A DNA stretch of 64,000 nucleotides from Bradyrhizobium ivorense. Its GTDB lineage: Bacteria > Pseudomonadota > Alphaproteobacteria > Rhizobiales > Xanthobacteraceae. Below are positions 27,713 to 35,436 of the stretch, in pieces (the stretch's first letter is position 1; each line of letters begins with the position of its first letter). Location of the stretch: positions 186,001 to 250,000 of the forward strand of contig NZ_CAADFC020000008.1 of the NCBI RefSeq assembly GCF_900696085.1. The letters run 5' to 3'. Below the pieces are notes generated by a model. That model had not been told where the DNA came from and did not search any database. It saw only the letters and a program-made list of their open reading frames with translations. The position numbers were made by a program, and so were the translations under genes.

Positions 27713-28686
27713 GATTTTACACCGCCGCCCGCATTGCCCTGGGCTTGCTCGCCGCCTCAACGCCGCTCGCCGCGCAGGCGAACGATGCGGCCGGCTATCC
27801 GGCCCGCCAGATCCGGATCGTCGTGCCGTTCCCGGCCGGCGGCACCGCGGATACGCTGCCGCGGATCCTCGCCGAGAAGCTGCGCCAGAAATGGAATCAG
27901 CCTGTCATCATCGACAACCGTTCGGGCGCCGGCGGCAATATCGGCGCCGAGGCGGTCGCCGGCAGTCCGCCCGACGGCTATACGCTGCTGGCGAGCCCGC
28001 CCGGTCCGATCGCGATCAATCAGTCGCTCTACGCCAAGCTTGGCTACGATCCATCCGAGCTGAAGCCGGTGGCGCTGATCGGCATCGTGCCGAACGTGCT
28101 CGACGTGCGCCCCGGCTTTCCGGCCAAAACCGTCAAGGAGCTGATCGACTACGCCAAGGCCAATCCGGGCAAGGTCACCTTCGCCTCGCAAGGCAACGGC
28201 TCGACCTCGCATCTGACGACCATCCTGTTCCAGAAGCTGACCGGCACCACGATGGTGCACGTCCCCTACCGCGGCACGGCGCCGGCGCTGCAGGACATCA
28301 TGGGCAATACGGTCGACCTGTTCTTCGACAATCTCGGCTCGTCGCTGAGCCTGCACCAAGGCGGCACGCTGCGCATTCTCGGCGTCGCCGGTCCGACGCC
28401 CGCGCCTTCGCTGCCCGACGTGCCGACGGTGCGCGAGACCGTGCCCGACTTCACCTCGGTGACCTGGTTCGCGCTGATGGCTCCGAAGGGCACGCCGGAC
28501 GACGTCATCGCCAAGCTGAACGCGACGGTGACGGAGCTGCTGCGCGAAGACGACGTGCGCGGCCAGTTCGGCAAGCTGGGCGTGCAGGTCGATCCGATGG
28601 ATGTCGAGGCGACGGCAAAGTTCATCGCGGCCGAGCGCGTGCGCTGGGGCGAGATCATCAGCACGGCCCACGTGACGGTCGACTGA
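27709..28686 (+). CDS. tphC: TctC-family periplasmic binding protein; TphC-like
   Basis: 325 residues with a signal peptide (about 1-25, STPLAAQA-ND). The body is a tripartite-tricarboxylate-type binding protein: IRIVVPFPAGGTADTLPRIL, IIDNRSGAGGNIGAEAVA, DGYTLLASPPG, KVTFASQGNGS, MVHVPYRGTAPALQDIMG and a C-terminal VRWGEII. In terephthalate degraders the homologue TphC binds the substrate for uptake. The membrane subunits (TctA/TctB) are not in this window. It overlaps the reductase stop by four bases and ends the operon; no terminator is visible. Confidence 0.88.
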   Translation: MRFYTAARIALGLLAASTPLAAQANDAAGYPARQIRIVVPFPAGGTADTLPRILAEKLRQKWNQPVIIDNRSGAGGNIGAEAVAGSPPDGYTLLASPPGPIAINQSLYAKLGYDPSELKPVALIGIVPNVLDVRPGFPAKTVKELIDYAKANPGKVTFASQGNGSTSHLTTILFQKLTGTTMVHVPYRGTAPALQDIMGNTVDLFFDNLGSSLSLHQGGTLRILGVAGPTPAPSLPDVPTVRETVPDFTSVTWFALMAPKGTPDDVIAKLNATVTELLREDDVRGQFGKLGVQVDPMDVEATAKFIAAERVRWGEIISTAHVTVD

Positions 28687-28707
28687 ACCAGCGCCTGGTC
28701 GATCGCT

Positions 28708-29106
28708 CTAGTGTTCCAGGAATCGTCCTGACGCGATCCGCGGCAGGTCGGTGACGGGCCAATTGTAGAGATAGGTCCAGGCCTCACTGATGCTGCCGTC
28801 GGCGAGCCTGACCGGCAGCATCTCGCGGACATATTCGGTCGGTGGCGGAAACCCCTCGCCGCAGGCCTCGTACATGTCAAACTCATCCAGCATGGCGTCG
28901 CGCGCGCGCAAGCGGAACAGCTCGCCATGCACGATGTCGGCCGCATCGTCCGATCGCACCAGCCCCGGATAGTGCTTGACCAGATAGAGCCGGCCGCGGC
29001 ACTGCGCCTCGGCGAGGAAGTCGGCATTGCCCGCCAGCAGTTTTGCCATCGGATGGTCGAAGCCGCGCATCAGCGTGCCGTAGACGAAGAGAAGGTCGGA
29101 GGTCAT
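28708..29106 (-). CDS. Gamma-glutamylcyclotransferase-like (AIG2/GGCT fold) protein
   Basis: 132 residues. The N-terminal FVYGTLMRG (7-15) is the substrate-binding loop of the GGCT/AIG2 fold. GELFRLRARDAMLDEFDMYE carries the acidic region where the catalytic Glu lies in this family. Members release 5-oxoproline from gamma-glutamyl-amino compounds, but many AIG2-like proteins have unproven activity. It lies downstream of two transglutaminase-like genes in the same direction, separated by 44 bp and a repeat fragment. Confidence 0.82.
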   Translation of the reverse strand: MTSDLLFVYGTLMRGFDHPMAKLLAGNADFLAEAQCRGRLYLVKHYPGLVRSDDAADIVHGELFRLRARDAMLDEFDMYEACGEGFPPPTEYVREMLPVRLADGSISEAWTYLYNWPVTDLPRIASGRFLEH

Positions 29107-29114
29107 GGCCTTCT

Positions 29115-29150
29115 ATGTCATTGCGAGCGGAGCGAAGCAATCCAGGCCGC
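29115..29150. repeat. Fragment of TCATTGCGAGG-type repeat
   Basis: TGTCATTGCGAGCGGAGCGA followed by AGCAATCC matches half of the units at 9778 and 60732. It sits between the GGCT-like and transglutaminase-like genes. Confidence 0.75.
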
Positions 29151-29969
29151 TCACGCCGCGGCCACCTCCTCGGTCACCACCACGAATTTCGCCAACGTCA
29201 TTCGGCCAAAACTCGTGGTGAGCGCGACGTCTGCGGCGTCGCGGCCGGTCGCCATCAGGATGCGGCCGATCCGCGGGGTGTTGTGGCGGGCATCGAAGGT
29301 GTGCCACTGGCCGGAGAGGTAGACCTCGAACCAGCCCGAGAAATCCATCGGCGCCGGGTCGGGCGGCACGCCGATGTCGCCGAGATAGCCGGTGCAGTAG
29401 CGCGCGGGAATCCCCATGCAGCGGCAGAAGGTCAGCGCGAGATGGGCAAAGTCGCGGCAGACGCCGGCGCCGCTCTCGTAGACATCATGCGCCGACTTCA
29501 TGTGGTGGGCATGCTGATAGCCGAAGCTGACATGGTTGTGGACGAAATCCGTGATCGCCTGCACCCGCGCCCAGCCCGGCGGCGTGTTGCCGAACAGCGA
29601 CCAGGCGATGTCGGTCAGCTTGTCGGTCTCGCAGTAGCGGCTCGCCATCAGATAGACCAGCATCTCGTCCGGCAATTGCTCGATCGGCACTTGCTGCGCG
29701 GCTGGATTGACCGCGTCGGGCACCCCGGAATCCCGCACCAATGCATTGCCGCGGAACGTGACGCCGCCGGCCGCCGCAACCAGCCGCCCACAGACATTGC
29801 CAAAGCTGTCGCGGTAGAAGCCGACCGGCACGTCGGGATCGGTCGTGATCTGCTCGGTGCCGACGATGTCGGCGAAGCGCGACGGATGGATCGACAGCAT
29901 GATCACCATCGGCGTCGGCTGCGGAGCCGTGTAGGTGATCTCGAAGCCGACCCCGATCTGCATGGTCAC
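29151..29969 (-). CDS. Transglutaminase-like protein with altered catalytic His position
   Basis: 272 residues. The transglutaminase core has Cys171 in GAGVCRDFAHLAL, IPARYCTGYLGD, and GWFEVYLSGQWHTFDARHN. In most bacterial members the second catalytic residue is His in an HAW motif before the WFE strand; here the sequence reads DFSGWFE, so the His seems missing, while the Asp (FDAR) remains. The protein may be non-catalytic or use another His. Its ATG overlaps the stop of the second transglutaminase gene, so both are translated together. Confidence 0.85.
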   Translation of the reverse strand: MTMQIGVGFEITYTAPQPTPMVIMLSIHPSRFADIVGTEQITTDPDVPVGFYRDSFGNVCGRLVAAAGGVTFRGNALVRDSGVPDAVNPAAQQVPIEQLPDEMLVYLMASRYCETDKLTDIAWSLFGNTPPGWARVQAITDFVHNHVSFGYQHAHHMKSAHDVYESGAGVCRDFAHLALTFCRCMGIPARYCTGYLGDIGVPPDPAPMDFSGWFEVYLSGQWHTFDARHNTPRIGRILMATGRDAADVALTTSFGRMTLAKFVVVTEEVAAA

Positions 29970-30862
29970 GCCATCTCCCTGTTCGCACTCTGGCTGGCCG
30001 AGACCACGTCGATATCGACGTCCATGCCGACAAAGGCATCGGCCGGACCGAGATAGACGCCGTGCAACGGGATCGCCTGGCGGGGATCGCGGGCCACCGC
30101 GACGCGGATCAGATCGCGCGTACCGACGATGCCGTTGGTCGGATCGAACTCGATCCAGCCGGCGCTTGGCAGATAGGCCTGCACCCAGGCATGCGTCGAG
30201 CCGCCGCCGAGATAGCCTGCGCCATCCGACGGCATCGCCAGATAGCCGGAGACAAAGCGCGCGGCCATGCCGAGCCGGCGCAACGCTTCGATCATGAACA
30301 GCGCATAGTCGCGGCAGGTGCCGGACCTCGTCTGCAGTGTATCAAGCGGATGCTGGGTGCCGCGCTCATGGCGCTTGCGGTAGCTGAACTCTTCCCTGAT
30401 CGCATGCGTGATGCCGCTCAGTATCTTGAATGTCGGGGTCGGCGCCTCGGCATCCAGGAAGCGGCGCGCCCACGCCGACAGCTCGCCGTTCGGATCGCCG
30501 TACTGCGGCGTGACGAACTGCTGCACGTCGGGATATTCCTCATCGTCGTAGAGGAAGGGATAGAAATAGGCGGGATCGTCCGGCGTCAGCGCGAAGGCTT
30601 CCGCGGTGTTGAGCTCAACCGTCGCGGTCGACACGAACGACAGCGTGTCGGCGCGCTCGTCGAAGGTCGCGATCGCCACACTGTTGCCGAATACGTCGTG
30701 GATCCAGCGTAGCGACATCGGCGCCGGATCGATCAGGAGCGCGCTGTCGAGCACGCGCAGATCGTGGCCGTCGCGCGGGCGCAGCATCAGGCGGTGCTCG
30801 CCAAACGCCACCGGGCGGGCGTAGCGATAAACGGTCTTGTGATGGATGGTCAGCAGCGGCAT
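29966..30862 (-). CDS. Transglutaminase-like cysteine peptidase/ligase with complete triad
   Basis: 298 residues. The N-terminal beta domain is the bacterial transglutaminase type (TIHHKTVYRYARPVAFGEHR, LMLRPRDGHDLRV). The core has the full triad: Cys in RSGTCRDYALFMIEAL, His in STHAWVQAYLP and Asp in WIEFDPTNG. There is no signal peptide, so it is cytoplasmic. Similar proteins often sit with ATP-grasp and alpha-E proteins in peptide-processing clusters. The ATG at 30862 matches the family start; a TTG three codons upstream is possible. Confidence 0.88.
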   Translation of the reverse strand: MPLLTIHHKTVYRYARPVAFGEHRLMLRPRDGHDLRVLDSALLIDPAPMSLRWIHDVFGNSVAIATFDERADTLSFVSTATVELNTAEAFALTPDDPAYFYPFLYDDEEYPDVQQFVTPQYGDPNGELSAWARRFLDAEAPTPTFKILSGITHAIREEFSYRKRHERGTQHPLDTLQTRSGTCRDYALFMIEALRRLGMAARFVSGYLAMPSDGAGYLGGGSTHAWVQAYLPSAGWIEFDPTNGIVGTRDLIRVAVARDPRQAIPLHGVYLGPADAFVGMDVDIDVVSASQSANREMA

Positions 30863-30965
30863 CGTCGACAATCATCGTGATTCTGGCTTGGATAATCTAT
30901 AGAGGGTACTGCTCGATTACAGATCAGCATGCCGCCTGAATAGGCAAAGTTGAGGAAAAAAGCCG

Positions 30966-31763
30966 TTGAACTATGCTGGTGGTCCATCCGTCCTACTCGC
31001 AAGCACCGACGCGTCACCGGTCCTCGAACATAATTCCGACGGCCGCTCGCCGTTCCTGTTCACCTGTGATCACTACGGCCGGCAGATCCCCGCGCCGCTC
31101 GGCGGCCTCGGCCTGCCCGAGGGCGAGCTGGTGCGCCACATCGCCTGGGACATCGGCATCGCCGGCGTCGCCACGCAACTCGCCGACCACCTCGGAGCGC
31201 ATCTGGTCGCGCAGCGCTATTCGCGGCTGGTGATCGACTGCAACCGCCCGCCGCATGTCGCAAGCTCGATCCCGCTGATCAGCGAAGCCACCACCGTTCC
31301 CGGCAATGAAGGGCTGTCGCGCGAGGCGGCCGAATTGCGCCGCGCGCAGATCTTCGATCCCTATCACGCGCGGATCGACGAGATCATCGAGCGGCGGCTG
31401 CGCGACGGCATGCCGACGGTGCTGGTGGCGCTGCACAGCTTTACCCCGGTTTATGCCGGCATCGCGCGGCCCTGGCACATCGGCACGCTCTATCATCGCG
31501 ACACCATGCTGCCGCCGCTGCTGCTGAAACATCTGCGCAGCGAGGGCGATCTCGTGGTCGGCGACAACGAGCCCTATGCGGTCAGCGACGAGACCGACTA
31601 CACCATCCCCGTGCACGGCGAGAAGCGCGGCCTGATGAACTCCGGCATCGAGATCCGCCAGGACCTGATCTCCGACCAGGCCGGCGAGACCGCGTGGGCC
31701 GACCGCCTGGCGCGCATCCTCGGCGAGATCGAAACGACGCTGCGCAAGGAAGCGAAGATCTAG
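30966..31763 (+). CDS. N-formylglutamate amidohydrolase-family protein
   Basis: 265 residues. Family blocks are PFLFTCDHYGRQIP, HIAWDIGIAGVATQLADHL, YSRLVIDCNRPP, VLVALHSFTPVYAG and NEPYAVSDETDYTIPVHGEK, containing the metal-binding His and Asp residues. Classic members (HutG) hydrolyse N-formylglutamate in histidine breakdown, but no hut genes are near, so the substrate may be another N-acyl or peptide amide. The start is a TTG preceded by GAGG; no ATG gives a full domain. It diverges from the transglutaminase pair and converges with the ATP-grasp pair. Confidence 0.85.
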   Translation: MNYAGGPSVLLASTDASPVLEHNSDGRSPFLFTCDHYGRQIPAPLGGLGLPEGELVRHIAWDIGIAGVATQLADHLGAHLVAQRYSRLVIDCNRPPHVASSIPLISEATTVPGNEGLSREAAELRRAQIFDPYHARIDEIIERRLRDGMPTVLVALHSFTPVYAGIARPWHIGTLYHRDTMLPPLLLKHLRSEGDLVVGDNEPYAVSDETDYTIPVHGEKRGLMNSGIEIRQDLISDQAGETAWADRLARILGEIETTLRKEAKI

Positions 31764-31796
31764 CCGCGAAAGGAGATTGGATTCGAAATTCGCTCA

Positions 31797-31822
31797 TCTC
31801 TCCCGCTTGCGGGAGAGGGGCA
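31797..31822. repeat. CCTCTCCC-type repeat, single hairpin
   Basis: CTCTCCCGCTTGCGGGAGAG, a simple hairpin between the amidohydrolase stop and the end of the ATP-grasp gene. On either strand it could act as a mRNA end structure. Confidence 0.6.
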
Positions 31823-31900
31823 CGTTCCGATGCGGCTACTGCTCGACCTAATCTCATCACGCTCCGGCGGCCCGCGATCAATCGGGCCTCGCCGCAGCTC

Positions 31901-32935
31901 TCAGCCCAGCGACACGCCGGCCTTGGCGCGGCTGATGCCCAGCGCAACAATCCGCCGCAGCAGGTCCGGGTAGTCGAACCCGTCGTGCCGGGCCGCGGTC
32001 GCGAACTCCTGGCTCTTGGCGATTTCGGGATTGGGATTGGCTTCGATGAAATACGGGATGCCGTCGGCGGAGAGACGAAAGTCGATGCGCGCATATCCAT
32101 CGAGTCCGAGCGCCCGGTAAATGCGCTTGGCGGTATGCTGGATGCGGGTCGCCAGTTCCGGCGCCAAATCCTTGGCGGGCCCGTCGACGATTCCGACGCG
32201 TTCCTGATAGCTGGTATCGTGCTTGGCCTTTTCGGTGGCGATGCGTCGCGCGCGCTGGCCGCCCATGCTGCCGAATTCCAATTCCCAGACCGGCAGCGCG
32301 CGCAGCCGGTTGTTGCCGATGACGCCGACATAGAGCTCGCGTCCCTCGATATATTGCTCGGCGATGGCGGCCGATCCGATCCGCTCGTGAATGAAGGCGA
32401 CGCGCTCGGCGAGCTTCTCGTCGGTATCGACGATCGAGGCCTGCGAGATACCGAAGGAGCCGTCCATGTTCAGGCTCTTGACAATCAGCGGCAGCGCCAG
32501 CCGCGCCGGCCGCTTCACCTTGCGGCGCATCGGAAACACCGCAAACGCCGGCACCGCGATGCGGCGATGATGCACCAGCGCCTTGGACAGATCCTTGCCG
32601 CGCGCCAGGATCAGCCCGCGCGGGTTGCAGCCGGTATAGGGAATCCGCATCAGCTCGAGAAAGCTCGCGATGTGCTGGTCATACACGACCTCGTAGTGGA
32701 ACTCCTCGAGCAGGGTGAACACCACATGCGGCTTGAAATTCTCGATCTCGTCGCGCACCGGCTTGATTTCTTCCTGCACGCCCAGCGGCCGGACTTCGTG
32801 GCCGGCCGCGCGCAAGGTGCTGACGACGTCGTATTCGGTCTTCCACGCATTGATTTCCTGCGCGGAGTATCCGTCGGACGAGTCCGGCGGCACGAAGTCC
32901 GGGTGCATCAGCACGAGAATGCGAAGGCGCCTCAT
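31901..32935 (-). CDS. ATP-grasp ligase related to D-Ala-D-Ala ligase
   Basis: 344 residues with the ATP-grasp fold. The N-terminal domain (RILVLMHPDFVPPDSSDGYS) is followed by PHVVFTLLEEFHYEVVYDQH. The nucleotide site contains LPLIVKSLNMDGSFGIS and AEQYIEGRELYVGVIG. The metal site is ARIDFRLSADGIPYFIEANP. True Ddl enzymes have a different N-terminal GxxGEDG segment and end in NTLPG; here it reads NPNPEIAKSQEF, so the substrate is probably not D-Ala. The start overlaps the stop of the metallopeptidase gene (ATGA), so the pair is one unit. Confidence 0.87.
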   Translation of the reverse strand: MRRLRILVLMHPDFVPPDSSDGYSAQEINAWKTEYDVVSTLRAAGHEVRPLGVQEEIKPVRDEIENFKPHVVFTLLEEFHYEVVYDQHIASFLELMRIPYTGCNPRGLILARGKDLSKALVHHRRIAVPAFAVFPMRRKVKRPARLALPLIVKSLNMDGSFGISQASIVDTDEKLAERVAFIHERIGSAAIAEQYIEGRELYVGVIGNNRLRALPVWELEFGSMGGQRARRIATEKAKHDTSYQERVGIVDGPAKDLAPELATRIQHTAKRIYRALGLDGYARIDFRLSADGIPYFIEANPNPEIAKSQEFATAARHDGFDYPDLLRRIVALGISRAKAGVSLG

Positions 32936-33960
32936 AGCGCAATCCATTTCCGCCGCGACGGACCAAACAGCGCGTGCATGGTCTTGGCGGTCAAGAGGAT
33001 GGTGAAGTTGGTGACGAGCCTGTGCTCGGGCCCGACCGCGCGCAGATTGAGCTCGCGGCAACGCGAGATCATGTCATCGAGCACGGCATCGAGCGTCAAC
33101 TGGTTCTCGCCGGTCCACTGCGCGACCAGCTGCCTGATCCTGGCACGGTGACGCCGGATGAATACCGCCGCCGGCGGCGAGCGCACATGCTTGATATCGG
33201 CGGAGAACAGCCGGGACAGATCGCGGTCGTAGGTCTTCGGCGGACTGAAGGCGTAGAACGCCTGCTTCTTCCTGTAGTGTTCGGCAAGCGTTTGGCTGAG
33301 AGTGTGCAGCGGATCGACCCGCTCCCGGTTCACGACCAATGGCCGCTTGCCGGCAATCTCGCCCATCAGCTCGTCGACATATTCGAGCTTCTTCAGCGCC
33401 GGCCAGCCGGCATAGCGCGTGCGCCAGTTCGAGCGCGGCCGCAGCCACACCGCAAAGGTTTCGGCGAAATCCTCGTCCGGATGGCTCTGCGCGTACCACA
33501 GCCGCAGATGCTGGACGTAGTTCCGGCTGGCCGGATTGGGCCGGTAGTAGCGCGGGTAGTGTTTCGAGGACGGCCCGAACAGCTGCTGCCAGCGCCGGCG
33601 GCGTTGCAGCTGGTAGCCGTGCTGCAGGGCATGGCCGGCCTCGTGACGGAGAATCGCCATGCACTGCGACCAGGTGCCGCCCTCGACGTCGAGCATCATC
33701 TTCTTCTCGAGCTTCATCAGGCGGGGATGCGCGAGATAGAACGGGATGGCGATGCCGGGCACATTGGCCGGGCTGAACCATTCGCTCGATATCCACGCGT
33801 GCGGCCGCAGCCGGATGCCGCGCTCTTCCAACTCTTCGTGCAGCGTGCCGAGACAATCCTGCAGCCAGGTGCCCTCGACCGCAACCCGCAGGCTGCTGAG
33901 ACGTTGCCCGAGCAACTGCTCATCCGACAGTTTTTCCCAAGCAAATTTCCGCCGTGGCAT
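32932..33960 (-). CDS. Putative zinc metallopeptidase (HExxH), partner of the ATP-grasp ligase
   Basis: 342-residue cytoplasmic protein without signal peptide. HEAGH at 106-110 (MAILRHEAGHALQHGYQL) is a zinc-binding site, and DEDFAETFAVWL downstream offers the third Glu ligand, as in gluzincin-type enzymes. The family seems to be one of the uncharacterised putative zinc-binding metallopeptidases. The C-terminal 130 residues are basic and helical. GGAGG seven to eight bases before the ATG at 33960 fixes the start. Coupling to the ATP-grasp gene suggests that one enzyme makes and the other cleaves or matures a peptide; that is inference. Confidence 0.75.
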   Translation of the reverse strand: MPRRKFAWEKLSDEQLLGQRLSSLRVAVEGTWLQDCLGTLHEELEERGIRLRPHAWISSEWFSPANVPGIAIPFYLAHPRLMKLEKKMMLDVEGGTWSQCMAILRHEAGHALQHGYQLQRRRRWQQLFGPSSKHYPRYYRPNPASRNYVQHLRLWYAQSHPDEDFAETFAVWLRPRSNWRTRYAGWPALKKLEYVDELMGEIAGKRPLVVNRERVDPLHTLSQTLAEHYRKKQAFYAFSPPKTYDRDLSRLFSADIKHVRSPPAAVFIRRHRARIRQLVAQWTGENQLTLDAVLDDMISRCRELNLRAVGPEHRLVTNFTILLTAKTMHALFGPSRRKWIAL

Positions 33961-34082
33961 GGGCCTCCAGAAACCATGACAATTCGATGTCTGGATGGTG
34001 ACATAGGTTGCCGCCGGCAACAACCGCCGGGCTGCATCGCGACCATCGCGCAACAGACATGGTGTCGTGCGGCGCTGTTCGT

Positions 34083-34232
34083 TCCGTCATCCTGAGGTGC
34101 TCGTGAAGCGAGCCTCGAAGGATCGACGGCCGCCAGCCGGGCCGGTTCATCCTCCGGGGTTCAGCAGCGCAATTGCGCTGCTGGGCTTGCACCTCCAGCG
34201 ACAAAGGCGAAGCCGTTGCGCGAGGATGACAG
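34083..34232. repeat. GTCATCCTGAGG-type dispersed repeat
   Basis: TCCGTCATCCTGAGGTGCTC and CGAGCCTCGAAGGATCGACG match the left half of the 2724 unit. The right end (GCGCGAGGATGACAG) is inverted. An internal AGCAGCGCAATTGCGCTGCT palindrome lies at about 34161-34180. It lies in the 492-bp gap before the AraC gene; nothing else is evident there. Confidence 0.7.
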
Positions 34233-34452
34233 TTTGGAAAATCGTAACACAAAGCTCGGTTCTTTGCTCAGATGCGTCAGGATTGTTGTCTTTCACAAAC
34301 GTCGCACCGCCTTGCGATCGAGCGCGCGTTTTCGGATAAGTGCAGCAGGATCGGACAAATCGCAGTCGCTTCGGGAAAGACCCCAGACCCGTACCGCGCC
34401 TAGAACGCATCGAACGCGCAAGACAGACCCTCTCACCGGCGAGAACAGGTCC

Positions 34453-35403
34453 ATGAGCAAGCCGCTTGCGCGAGCTATTTCGCAGAATCAGGCAGGCGCG
34501 TCTCCGGTGCAGCAAGACGATTTACCGACCGGCGAACGCCCGCATGCCGACGCAGAAATGGCGCGGGTGCTCAAGACGGCGCCGCTACACATGGCGTCGG
34601 ACCCAACCAGCGGCATGATCACCTTCTGGAGGCATGATCCGCTGCATGACGTGGTCCGGCCGATGGCCGACCACGTCATCATGACTTTTCCCGCCGAGCC
34701 GGTGCGGTTCGAGCGCCGCGACGGCCGGGCGTTTGTCAACGGAATGACGCGTCCCGGGACCGTCACGGTGATTCCGGCCGGTTCGACCTCGCGGTGGGAT
34801 ATCTTTCAGCCCTTGAGCGTCCTCCAGCTCTATCTTCCGCAAACAACGCTCGATCGCGTTGCCCTCGAAGCCGGCACCGCCGCTGCCGGTGACCTTGTGG
34901 AGCGAACCGCGCATCCCGACCCCATCACATCCCGATTGCTGCTGAGCGCGGCCGATGCGCTCGAGGGCTGCGCGGCACTGGATACGCTGTTCAGGCACCA
35001 GCTGACCGACCTTCTGGCGACGCGCCTGCTCTCGGCGCACGCCGGCTCACCTGCCGCGTTCCGGCCGGTCATGGGCGGGCTGTCGCCCAGGGTGCTGAGC
35101 CGGACTATCGAGCGCCTGCGTTCGGATAGCGACACCGACGTCTCGCTTGCCGCCCTGGCTGCGGATGCAGGCCTGTCGCGCTTCCATTTCTGCCGCGCGT
35201 TCAAGGAAAGCACCGGGCTCTCCCCGCATGCCTGGTTGCGCCAGCATCGGCTCGAGCAGGCCATGAGCATGCTGCGCGACACCGACGTGTCGGTCGTCTC
35301 GGTCGCGGCCGCGCTCGGCTATTCCTCCCAGACCGCCTTCGCCGCGGCGTTCAGAAAGTTGACCGGGGAGACCCCCAGCGATTGGCGGCGACGCGTGCGG
35401 TGA
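34453..35403 (+). CDS. AraC-family transcriptional regulator
   Basis: 316 residues. The C-terminal DNA-binding domain has two helix-turn-helix motifs: VSLAALAADAGLSRFHFCRA and VVSVAAALGYSSQTAFAAAF, ending GETPSDWRRRVR. The N-terminal 200 residues form the variable sensor part (HVIMTFPAEPVRFERRDG, PGTVTVIPAGSTSRW) with a cupin-like look. GAACAGGTCC before the ATG at 34453 supports this start over an upstream one. It precedes an SDR gene by 33 bp in the same direction and may control it. Confidence 0.9.
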   Translation: MSKPLARAISQNQAGASPVQQDDLPTGERPHADAEMARVLKTAPLHMASDPTSGMITFWRHDPLHDVVRPMADHVIMTFPAEPVRFERRDGRAFVNGMTRPGTVTVIPAGSTSRWDIFQPLSVLQLYLPQTTLDRVALEAGTAAAGDLVERTAHPDPITSRLLLSAADALEGCAALDTLFRHQLTDLLATRLLSAHAGSPAAFRPVMGGLSPRVLSRTIERLRSDSDTDVSLAALAADAGLSRFHFCRAFKESTGLSPHAWLRQHRLEQAMSMLRDTDVSVVSVAAALGYSSQTAFAAAFRKLTGETPSDWRRRVR

Positions 35404-35436
35404 AGGTTCAAGTGCAGCGTCGAAGGGAAACAAGCG

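Noticed and set aside
30966..31763. Calling the amidohydrolase hutG of histidine breakdown
   Set aside because: No hutU, hutH, hutI or hutF gene is near, and the neighbours are transglutaminase and ATP-grasp genes.
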